Positions 1-10,600 of a stretch of DNA of 64,000 nt are shown here, piece after piece. Every line of letters begins with the position of its first letter. The stretch's first letter is position 1. Origin of the DNA: Lepidonotus clava (lineage: Eukaryota; Annelida; Polychaeta; Phyllodocida; Polynoidae); the NCBI GenBank assembly GCA_936440205.1, contig OW387140.1, positions 25,479,659 to 25,543,658 of the forward strand. The letters run 5' to 3'. A program made the translations under genes and the position numbers. Under the pieces are notes generated by a model. The model was not told the DNA's origin. It made no database searches and worked only from the letters and a program-made list of their open reading frames with translations.

Positions 1-104
1 ATGGAAATCCCGGGGAAAATAATCTTTTTATGGGCACAGTCTGTGGGGTCTAAAGGGAACTTGTATATGATATTTCAGATATGTAAATATATATAGGATA
101 TATG

Positions 105-109
<5 letters not shown>

Positions 110-152
<43 letters not shown>
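110..152. repeat. (TA)n microsatellite
   Basis: About 20 uninterrupted TA dinucleotides, preceded by a less regular TATATG/TATGTG stretch. A simple sequence repeat, likely length-polymorphic. Confidence 0.9.
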
Positions 153-153
<1 letters not shown>

Positions 154-1274
154 CTGATATAGTACCGTTCAGAAGATATGTGCTAAAATGTCATATCTGT
201 AGGCCTACTGATGCACAGCTCTATGCACTATACTCAGAATACTCATGCTTATTGTACTAGCTGCCGCAGGCAAAGCAAATGCGCCTGATCTTGCATAAAT
301 GTTATCTGCATGGTTATTGAACAATATCCCATATTGATCCTGTGTTCGGCATTCTACCTTAGGCATGTTATTTGACTTTTATCTAAAAGAAATAACCATA
401 TTAATCCGTCCTAAATGATAAGGAAAACAATTTGCGAGCTTCGCCATTTACTCTTTTAGTTATTGTTGTCTTAGAAACAGCGTTACTCGAAAAGCACAGA
501 CAACTTCATGAGCACCTTGCCTAGGGCCGTGTGGTACAGTCATTCACATATCATAAATACTTTCTTGGGATCATCGACATGATTATAATAAATTCCAAAT
601 GTTTATCAACTATTATCATCCAGATGGCTAATCACCTGTGCAGATAGGATAAGCCATCATACTTAACTGTTCCAAAATTCAGTAATTTTCACCCTCTTAC
701 ATGAATTAAAATGTACTAGGACATTTGAGGTGGAATGATAATAGTGCGGAATATCCCTTTGTTGTCGTCGCCACTAAAATGTCTTTGATCTAGAAGCAAA
801 TTTGGGGAAAGACTTTGCTCTGCATCACAGTTTATATTAACGAAAATCCGTTAAGTATATAAAGAGTATAATACCACTTCTTTTCATGCCTTCCAGCCTT
901 TTAGTTTGTCTAAGCCGATTTGAAAGTGTCAATGTTTGTTTACCGCCTGTTACAAAGAATAAGGGACCACACAGACGTATTATAGGTCTGGTGCGAACAG
1001 GGGCTTTCTTGTATCCCTGTTTTTTGTGTGCAAGGGAAAAAACGCGGTATCGCATAACGTATAAGCCATCCCAACATGTGGGCCCGTGGTCAAATAGACA
1101 GTGTCTGTGGATTGGATGAGACTCGGCCAGAAGGGATCTGTGACGCCCAGCTTGCTGGTACCCAACAGGTGATGTTAGGTGACATGGATGGTGGCGTGGA
1201 ACCAGCTGTGGGAAGAGAGCTTCTTTTTGGTGATTCATTTTGATCACAACCCAACCTAGCACGTAACGTCATTC

Positions 1275-1440
1275 TTACGCTGTAGTAAAATTCTGTTTAG
1301 TTCTGTTTTGGTTTTTCTTATGTTATTTTGATGGCACCCAATAACATCTTCAGCATTGCGACATCGCGCCCTGTTATGCTATTCTAACGTTTTGCGTACT
1401 TTCTTTCAGGGAAATGCAACGTCATTATAACATTCTGTAA
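1275..1440 (-). repeat. Dispersed repeat, copy also near 62.1 kb
   Basis: Read on the minus strand, this block shares a run of motifs with 61980-62200 on the plus strand: a CATCGCAATGCT core, then CACCCATCAAAATAACATAA-like sequence, then a segment rich in AACAGAA/AACATTAC words. Order and spacing agree, so the two are diverged copies of one family. No coding capacity is seen. The family is unnamed by me; a non-autonomous transposon is likely. Confidence 0.5.
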
Positions 1441-2394
1441 ATTAATATCTATACCACATAAATAATTCCCCACAGGTGTCAGATGAAGAAAATACTAAAT
1501 ACAGATCAAAAGTTGAGCCTGTCTGCAAGCGGGAAGCTTTCGCTTTGACATAGGGAAAAAACACCTCTACGGAAAGCACAAGAAGCGTTTCTTTATATAT
1601 CAAACGTTCATAGATTTATTCAACCTTTAGGCTGCCAACGATGCCTTCATTTTTAAAGTGCGACGTCCGTACATGTCTGTAACATTAGCGCAGGACTTTT
1701 CTCTTTCTTTGTAAATAACTGAGTACATTAGCCACGCCCGTCTAGACGACCTTTAGATAGATTGCCAGCAGATGTCCGCGACTTTTAATCACAACAAGAC
1801 GTTTGATCTTATGACATTTCCCTCCCGATTATGATAATTAACCTGTTCATCTTCTTTCATTGAAGAATATGAGTATACACTTTCACATGGACCCACTTTC
1901 TTTTGTGTTCGAATTCAGGAATAATTATGTTGATGTTTTGAATATAAAAAAGTACCTTTGGACAAATACAAAAGTGTGGGAAGTTCTTAAACACATGTCG
2001 TGTTCGAGCTCATCCATGATAATTCTATGATTATTAATGCACAACCTCTCACACACAAGGCAAACTCTCTGTGTATTGACTCATACTGCATACATATATA
2101 TAAAAATGCGGCAGGACTCTTGAGTCCCTCCATTCCCCTCGGAATTTACCATGATCGATATAAAACAGCTGGTAAAATCTTTATTCTAAAGAGCTATTCC
2201 AGACCTAGAAGAAGACCCACATCACTATTGTTCTCCCTGTTGCTCCTGGAGATCACCTTCCCTTTTTATAACAGGCCCTTATTAGTGTAGGAGGCCTGTA
2301 ATGGTGTTGTTGTTATTGTTCCCCTCCCCAAGTGCACATGTCCGCCAATCATGACAGTGTATGTCTACATGCAGGGGGCCGTGTTGGAGGTGAT

Positions 2395-2620
2395 GATTCA
2401 ATGTGTCCTGACCCCGCCACCATCTGGGAGTGGGCCGAGGTGCCCTGTGCCCGCGCCCACCGCCGACCAGGGGCCCCGACGTTTGTTTACAGCCCGGAGT
2501 GGAGGAGGCGCGCACCCACCACGGCCGGCTGGTCGCCAAAAGTCGGTCTGGGAGAAAAAATATTTAAAGATATATGTAGAAAAAACACGCCCTGGCCGAA
2601 CGTCTGCCACATGACTTAAA
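2395..2620. other. GC-rich islet, possible exon or CpG island
   Basis: About 200 bases of markedly higher GC and CpG content than the surroundings, open in more than one forward frame, and preceded at 2371-2380 by an acceptor-like CTACATGCAG. No protein family is recognised in any frame. It could be a terminal exon of an unknown gene, a CpG-rich promoter or an old repeat. Confidence 0.2.
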
Positions 2621-4049
2621 CGTCACTGACGTGTTTGTGTCTGTGTGCGTTTCCGAACATGGGAAGGTTTTATTTTCTTGCATTCGAGGACGCCCTGTTT
2701 TTTTTTTCTTTACTTCTCTTTTATATATTTGCTTCTATTGTGTCCCCGCCCCTCTGTTTTTGCGTAGGTCTTGAATTAACATGGGTGGGTCTCTAACAAC
2801 AAGCCCTCATGATAAAAGGTCTTCTCCAACAAAAATGAATCTAGCTTTTATAACTAAGTATACGAGGCAGAAAAGAGGGGTATATATAGGCATGATGTCA
2901 CCATCATGAAAATAATTAATATTATTATAAATTTCATTGAACTAGCGATTCTCGCTGTAAACACATAGGCCTACCAAGCTGTCCTAGCATTCACTGATCA
3001 CGTGTCAGGACTTGTGCGAGGCGAGAAATCCGCCCCTGGAGAGTATACGAAACTGTTTAGGGCGATGCTAATTTGCTATTAGTTAGTACAGTCCATAAAC
3101 CCTGGATGGCAAATGTACTGGAGTAACTGGGTCGCTTATCTAAGATACATGTTTGTCGTTGCCGCCCACGTCAGGGATTGTGTCTCCGGGACGATCGCTG
3201 TGGGACCGCTCTATAGGCAGATCGCTATCTGCACCGCTACAACCAATTAACTGCATTTCGCCAGGAAAGCACCAAACAACCTCCTGCAATAGGCCTATAT
3301 ACCTTCACTCAGCCATGAGGCTGGAAGTCCTCTCCAGGTCCAATCACATTTAGCAATCAACGCTCAACCGTCTCGGAGTGAGCATGATAATGGTTCTATC
3401 TCTGTATTTCAGAATGTTTTTAATTTTAGATCAAGGATGCACCCAGGCGAGGTATGCTATTCACCTGTTCAGATTATTCCCATTCTGAGACAAATACTTA
3501 AAAAAAGATCAAAAGTTATCATAGTTATACAATGTCTTAACGTAGCTTAGTAAAACCTATATTTTGGAAGTTATAAGTTGCTTATGCGGCCATCTGAACC
3601 ACATTAATTTAATCGTCCAATGTGATCATTTGAAAGAACTTCTCCCCAGCTGAAAGGAAGATATAATTCGAAACCCACACCTGTACATGTTTTTATAAGG
3701 TAGAAATTAACTTGACTCTCCTTAATTTTATAAACCATGACGTCCCCAATAAATGGCTTTGACCGGAATTTGGATAGGTGGACGTCAAAGACAAAGGGAC
3801 CTGATGCAGAACAATATATTATTTCGATAACATTTTTATCGAGATTTTCTCGACTTACAGTTTCCATGCACAGCATAATAATTGACATGAATAAAAAATG
3901 AATTATCATCTTTCACCTACATGCTCAATCCGAGTGTGGTAAACAAATAGTTACATTTATGCTTGATACATTCTGACTGATAATTAAAGAACTTTTTTGA
4001 ATATCGATAATGTGGATGAACTAATAATCTATTTCAATATGTCAAGTTA

Positions 4050-4600
4050 CCCACCTGGCAGAGCGGATCCCGGCCACCCGCTCCCTGCGCCAGGCGCGGG
4101 ACTTGGTGCCAAACCTCCCCACGTGCTCTGCTCGCCGGTCAATTGTCGTCTGCTCCAGATGAATCGTCTCAGTCAGATCCACAAGGCTCCCGCCTTTACG
4201 TATTCAGTATCTATGTGTTAATGTACATTTGGTACACCCAGGAAAGGGCTCATAGGCCGTATGAAGAACCCAGAGCGAGTTGTTTGTATTGTTTTTGTTG
4301 TGTAAGAAAGATGGTTTCCCTGAGTGTGTCTGTCTGCATGTAGCGAGGCCGTATCTGTGCTGGTGCTCCACACAGCAGCGTCCGCCCAGCGTCTGCCCGC
4401 CGCAGTGACGGCCCTCAGACTGGTCGTCGGCCTCCTTCTCCTCCAGGGTATCTCCAGCTGGAGGCAGGCGGCATTAGGCGGGCAGCGGCAACCCGGGAGC
4501 AGCAGCAGTAGCGGCGGGGACCGTGGAGGAAGGCAGTTGGTGCGAGTAGTACCGTTCTACTCTCACGTCTGAGGTAGCGCCCAGGATGTCACTCACGTTT
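4050..4600. other. Two GC-rich islets, possible exons
   Basis: Two blocks (about 4056-4160 and 4340-4600) are far richer in GC and CpG than their flanks. The first follows an acceptor-like CCACCTGGCAG and is open in three forward frames for 80-100 bases. The second encodes low-complexity Ala/Gly/Arg/Ser/Gln-rich peptide in several frames. I do not recognise either. They may be untranslated or coding exons of one gene, or a CpG island. Confidence 0.2.
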
Positions 4601-4816
4601 GTCCGTCAGGCGGGGGCTGAGGGGGCCGGGATTTGGGGATGTGTGGGGGCACGTGATGCCTCACTCACCGTCACATGGTTTATGCAAGTAGTCTATGAGC
4701 AAGGACTTGGAAGCAGGCATATATTTGTATTGGATTTCCTTTGAGTAGCTATAACATGCATGGCTGGGTGTATGTAGCTCAGCAGAAATGTCGAATTTTG
4801 CAATATATATTGTTAT

Positions 4817-4976
4817 CATTGGCGGATCCAGAGGGGGGCGGGGGGGGGGGGGCGCCCCACCCTTTTTCATGAAAATCTTGCATTTTTTAATGTAAAACTC
4901 GGCCTAAAATCAATTAAGGAGAATTTTTTCCAATAACGCCCCCCCCCCCCTTTTCAAAATCCTGAATCCGCCAGTG
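4817..4976. mobile_element. Short inverted-repeat MITE (GGCGGATCC family)
   Basis: The left end reads CATTGGCGGATCC and the right end GAATCCGCCAGTG, giving imperfect terminal inverted repeats of about 13 bases. Both sides are flanked by the 5-base direct repeat GTTAT (4812-4816 and 4977-4981), a target-site duplication. The interior is a poly-G arm facing a poly-C arm, so the whole can fold on itself. At 160 bases it has no coding capacity. Related ends recur near 6.3, 16.6, 17.1, 62.8 and 63.7 kb. Confidence 0.7.
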
Positions 4977-5399
4977 GTTATGTCTTATACATTCTTCAGA
5001 TTATGGTTTTTCCTTTAATGATTATTATGTAAACTACAAACAATAAAAGTAACTTCTATTTCGATTTGGCATCCCCTAATATCCTTGTTAAAAACGCAAT
5101 CTACTTGCCCTCAGACCTCCTTGACGTTATATACAACCCGTTAAGCATTTACCTTCGAACCAAATTTGATGTTACACTGCATTGAAAAGTAAAAATGCAT
5201 ATTTTTAATACTGAAAACTCAATACGACCGATATATCTTTTGCTTCAATGCACCGTCGTCGAGGAATAAATGTTCCTCAGTGCTTGCAGACTCCATCATA
5301 TCATTGTCATTTTCTTATAAAAGTCAAGATTGAAGGCTCAATATCACTGTACAGCTTACATGATTTTAAATATCAAGTACTTCCTCACTACGCCAGGTG

Positions 5400-5512
5400 G
5401 TCCCCGTGGCGCAATGGATAGCGCGCTGGACTTCTAACATGAGTGCCTCCTTGTGAGGTCCTTACAGGTGAGAGACATCCAGAGGCTGTGGGTTCGAGTC
5501 CCACCGGAGACG
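5400..5512 (+). tRNA. tRNA-Arg (TCT) with a 40-nt intron
   Basis: All arms can be drawn: acceptor GTCCCCG with CGGAGAC, D arm GCGC/GCGC, anticodon stem CTGGA/TCCAG, T arm GTGGG-TTCGAGT-CCCAC. The anticodon is TCT at 5433-5435. An intron of 40 bases (5437-5476) lies one base 3' of the anticodon, the canonical site; metazoan tRNA-Arg(TCT) genes often carry one there. A box (TGGCGCAATGG) and B box (GGTTCGAGTCC) promoters are present and the discriminator is G, as expected for Arg. One C-A mismatch sits in the acceptor stem at the fourth pair, so mild decay is possible, but otherwise it looks functional. Confidence 0.9.
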
Positions 5513-6287
5513 ACAAATATTTTTATCCCATTTTGATTTTGTTGTATTATTCAAACCATCAATGTTCACCACAGACATACATAATGTTTCTCTAGGCCTA
5601 TACTGTTTTACATGATAATATACTATTAGTCATAATCACCAAATCTGCATGAACTCTACACAGTAGCATATAGGATTGTGTTCTTTCTTTAGTCACAGTT
5701 GGTTTTAGCACCATAGCGGTCTACGGTGGTCCTCCTCAGTGCCCTCTTCAGGGTAGGGACGGCAGCATTAGCGTAGTGAGAATAGCATGGTAAGGCCAGC
5801 TGGTAGGACATCTGGTGGGTTAAGTCTGTCGGCAACGTGACTGAACATGTCAGGCAATGTGACGAGACTGACATGGCTAAATAAGAACTTGGTGTTTTGT
5901 AAGCCTTGGCTAGGGTGGTGTTTGATTAATGATTGTACAAGAAGACCATTATTACTGTTATATTATGTTTATGCTAGTATCGAGCAGAGTGTGAATCATC
6001 TTGCATTGATCACTCAGATGACGCTGTGAGAAGTTAACCTTGGTTTGAATAAATAGGGCCTATCAATTAGGCTATAGGTGTGTGCTCGTTTCTCCTAAAC
6101 AAACTACTAAGGCAATTGAAGGATTGATAGAAAGAAGGAGTACGAATCCTGTACCTAACAATATTAATATAGAACAAAAGACGGATTATTTAAGAGACAA
6201 TGTCATGTTGAATTAGGAATAAACCCCTGTAATCACAATTCATTACTTATAATCGAATATCTCTTCACATATTTTGTATTGGGCCCA

Positions 6288-6415
6288 GGCTCGGATTTTA
6301 GATAAAGGATGCACCGAGCACGCCCTTTTAATGTTAAATCCCTGCACCCGGAGGACGCGACCGAAAATTTAGCTACAGCACGCCCCTTTTTTTCAAAATC
6401 CTGGATCCGCCCCTG
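6288..6415. mobile_element. MITE-like element, GGCGGATCC family
   Basis: The left end resembles GGCTCGGATTTTAG and the right end is AAAATCCTGGATCCGCCCCTGAG. The interior repeats ACGCCC(C)TTTT on both sides of the centre, as in other members of this folded family. The left terminus is more diverged than the right, and no clean target duplication is visible. Confidence 0.5.
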
Positions 6416-6535
6416 AGGCCTACTGTAATGACGCTAATCGGAATAGATATAATAGGAACATAAGTTATATTCAACATTGGAGTTTTTCCATTACTACTGT
6501 CGACATATAGGCTATTAGAATAGCCTTAGACCCTA

Positions 6536-6690
6536 CAATTCGACATGGTGACATTGCCATTTTTAGGGTTTAGTGACATACGACAAGGGATTGTTCTTAA
6601 AATCAACAGGGTGACATTACTATTGTCATTTCTTGAATTCAACATGTGACATTGCCCTTTCTCAAACTGAACATACGTACGACGCTGAGA
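6536..6690. repeat. GACAT-rich degenerate repeat
   Basis: Words such as GACATGGTGACATT, GACATACGAC and ACATGTGACATT recur several times. The same vocabulary appears at 31835-32010 and around 36240-36330 and 35455-35480, where GACATGCGACAT occurs. This points to a dispersed, internally repetitive family of unknown type. Confidence 0.4.
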
Positions 6691-7637
6691 CCCCCCTTCT
6701 CCCTCAATCACTTAGACCTATTGTTTAATCGTCGAGTTCATTAACGAGAGGTCTAATAATATTTTGATTTCATGTAGGCTATGTGTCAATGATTTGATTC
6801 ATTGTCATTGTAAGAATAATCTTCGAGCTAGGAATAACCAATCTAGTTACAATATGAGCATAAATGATGTTGTTAGCTTATTTCTTAAGGCCTGATTCTA
6901 TTCTTTCCTAAGAAATGAGTAAGCTCATTGATGGTTAGTGAAGTAAGCCCAGCCTTCATTCTATTTTTATTGAATGACTGTATCGTCACATAGGCCTATA
7001 TGGAAGCATAATAGTCATACTTCAGCCATGAGAATAAGGGATATTATCATATATTATACAAAAAAAAGACTTGTGCTGTGCCGTATAACCAATTATTACG
7101 TGTATACTGACAGCGCTTCAGCCTTTAACATGTTATAGGCCAATATACCTGTGAACATTGGCCATGCTGGTAAAAGGAACGTCAATGTGAGACCTAACAG
7201 ACCAAAACAAACGCACGTGACACTGAGTATGCTAAACCGGAAGTAGGTGGGAGGATCCCACCACAACCAGCCGACAAGGGAGTCGATTCAATCTTTTGGG
7301 AACTATCGATCTGCTGAGAGTGTCAGCATTTGGAATTTAACTTCTGAATGAATTGTAATACGTTGCTGATCCGACAGTTATGATGTTATAACCAGAGGTT
7401 ATGTATAAGGACAGAAGGACCATGTATACAAGGAGAACCTGTTGATGTCGTCTATAGATATACATAACTTCATAAGTAAATAGGGTCATGCCAGAGACAC
7501 ATCTCTGTACCTTTACCATAGAAAGATTTATGGCTGGAGTCCTATTGGAACAGTGTTAGACGTATTTACATATTTACATAGGCAGCGTAACAGAGAAATT
7601 CACCAAAGGTTGAATAATCTCCCAGTAACAACACTTT

Positions 7638-10600
7638 ATGATGGCAGCTAAAGAAGTAAAGCTATGTCTCTTAGGGGTAAGTACATTTTTTTATTATTAA
7701 AAAAAAGAATGAAAACTGTTAATATTTTCTCTACCCCTATGTGTATACAGAATACTATATCTATTGGTGCTTTGTGTTAAGTGCAGAGTCAGAGACAGGC
7801 AATGCTCGGTGGTTTTGACATTGATACGTTATCATTCCCTTTAGGCCTATGTCCCATATGCCTACGGGTGGGGTGGAGGGGTCAGAACTTTCGGTAAAGC
7901 CCATATCACAGTTAATTATGCACTAGGCCTATTCACATATAAATACGTCTCATGCAGTGGGGAAATCCTACAGTCTACAGTTTCTAGTATAGGGGCCTAC
8001 TAGCGTTTCTGTCTGTTTATTATTTCTGGCGGTCTATGTGTAATTACCTTCATTGAGTAGGTCCTATATTAGCAAATATGCTTTTTAATTTAGAAATTGA
8101 ACTTCATTCCCTGATCAAAAATTTAGATGACCTAGCCTTTACATAATTAACTTCCGGTGCTAACCATTGAATGATATGGATACCCTCATTCCTACAATAA
8201 CAGTTAGCAATTAGTAATGGTTTCTTAGCAGTTAGCTAAATATTGTACCAATAGTACAAGGCACTGGTTGAAATATAATTTATAGTACCTACTCCATATG
8301 ATATTTTCTGTAAATATAATGCTATATACCATAGTTATTGTAAAGCTGAAATCTCATGTTGTATGTGCAGTGATGGTATTATCCTGTCAATCCTTCATGC
8401 CGCGTACGGAACCCATACTTTTGGCACGAGGTTTATGAGGCCATAGCATGCATATATATACATGTAGGATATCAATCTATGTGTGATATAACGAGGCAGA
8501 ACACTCGTGCAAAATTATTGATACATAATTACTCATTTAGGTCATTTCCATCATTTGAAAGATCTGACATTTATCTTACTTCAATATGACGGTTTTCTTA
8601 TAACTTTCAATCAAGCTCAAGTGATAGTTATACAAGTAACTTATGTTTGCATGAAGCTAAATAAATGCACAATACTAATACCGAATAATCTGGAAAAAAA
8701 ATACATTTATGCGAAGGCCTAAACTACTAATATTGACATTATCAATGGCCTGACCTTCCCAAAGTACATTGTGTATGTTCAATATACGGGTCTGTCATGA
8801 AGCTATCTATGGGTGAAGTGATCTATAGGGGGCTGGCTGTTGGTAGATTAGATACCACTAATGTCATTCTTCTACATAGCACGGTAGGCCTATAGGTTGC
8901 CAAGGCTATCGATACTGCATCATGATGGCGCATCACCGCGTAGCCTTATTAGATTTCGTACCATGTTTTCCTCATTTTTCACAAAAAAAAGATCTTTTGA
9001 TTAAACGTATTATTCTTCTTGTAGGATTCGGGGGTTGGAAAATCGAGTCTTGCATATCGCTTCGTTCATGACAACTTTAGGCCAGCCATGGAAAGCACAA
9101 TTGGGTAAGTTTCACCTTTTTTCTACAAGGAGATCTTGACATTCATAATTAAACATCCTGTGACAATTCTACAGGTTGTCAAAGTTTTGCTGTGAATACA
9201 TGTTCGAAAAGAGCTAGAGGGATAGATGACAAGAATAGTATAATTTCAATCATATGCATCTTTGAAGTCATTGTTGGTTAGCCTCTGGGGAATATACTGG
9301 TAGGTTGCAATAATCGAAAGGTATCTTCGACAATATCTTGAACATGTTGGTAATCATTTCGTTACTATTGTGTTATGACAGCCAAGTTGAAGAATTCATA
9401 TTGGAAACCCCTGAAATGTGTATTTGAAAGAAAGCCTTTATTGGAGACAGCCTACAGTTATCAATTATGTGTATTGCAGCCTGCGATAGAGTGGCAAAAG
9501 AACATATTGGAAGGGTGAATTATTGGGATAATTTTGCAAATGCAATAATTTTACATTCCATTTTCGCCAGGCGACAATATGGTATGTGGAATTATACATG
9601 CCTCGATCGAAGCCGGTATTCCGCATACTGATTTTGTTCCATTGTAAATAGTAACAAATGGCATCACTGTGAAATCGCTATATCACCATTGTAAAGTCTG
9701 TGTTCCACCTAAAGATAATCTCTTGTGACGTAATAGGCTATTGCAGTTTCCAATGCATTATCACGCCAATAATTATCGCTAATAGAATTTACAAATGTGT
9801 TGTTAAGTTTCATCAGCAATAATCATACTGTAATCAAATATCGTCATCTGTGATATCACAATCGTCATAGAGATGCATGGAAAATAATCGCAAATACAGT
9901 GGAATAATTATGGGCTCAAGGCTAAATAACTATAACCTCCTCGGTTTAACATGTGTATATAAGCAATACATGTATAAATACTCACGTTCACATTATGTAA
10001 TACATTTGCTTCCAGAGCTTCATTCCTGACAAAGACTTTACACGTAGATGGAAGAACGTTCAAATATCAAATATGGGACACGGCCGGCCAAGAGAAGGTA
10101 TACAACGTTGTTTGGTGATATTTTTGTGCTGTATACCTGCTTATATTTAATTATGTGTGACGTCACTGTTCACATTGGCATAAAACAATACCGTTTGATA
10201 ATATTCTTACCCCATGGTCGTTCAAAGAAACTTGATGTTCATCTTTAACCCCTACACATGAAAAAATCTTTTGTGTTAAAAACCCATTCAAAGAGACGAA
10301 GAGATAAATACCTCAAAGGATCATTCTGAAAATAGCTTGGAATATGAGACATGTTCTATGTTTGAATAGCCCATCCCACTTTATGTCAACATGTAAGATT
10401 GCCATGACATACCCTCACATTAGCTTCCTGGTTGTGGGATGTGCTTATTGAGTAGATGTCAATAAACCTGGCCTAAGAATGTCACTGGCTATAGGTAAGA
10501 TCTAACTAAGAATGTTTTGTCAAGAAATATTGTTATGATAAACCTTTTTCATTCTTCTGCAGTACAGAGCCTTGGCCCCAATGTATTATCGTGGTGCAGC

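Larger units (their letters stand above)
1..5399. other. Left flank with no recognisable gene
   Basis: This AT-rich stretch has open frames of up to about 140 codons on both strands, but none resembles a protein family I know and none has a convincing splice context. It holds an AT microsatellite, a dispersed repeat copy, two GC-rich islets and a short inverted-repeat element, listed separately. The word TAGGCCTA and close variants recur here as in the rest of the window. An exon of an upstream gene could hide in the GC-rich islets, but I cannot name one. Confidence 0.5.
5513..7637. other. Intergenic region upstream of Rab22
   Basis: No convincing coding sequence. It holds one MITE-like element and one stretch repeating GACAT words (both listed). 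The last few hundred bases, including a GC-richer patch near 7180-7320, probably contain the promoter and 5' untranslated sequence of the Rab gene; no clear TATA box can be assigned. Confidence 0.5.

Noticed and set aside
837-1272. Overlapping open frames of up to 141 codons on both strands
   Set aside because: Several frames are open at once, no domain is recognised, and no splice or promoter context supports any of them.
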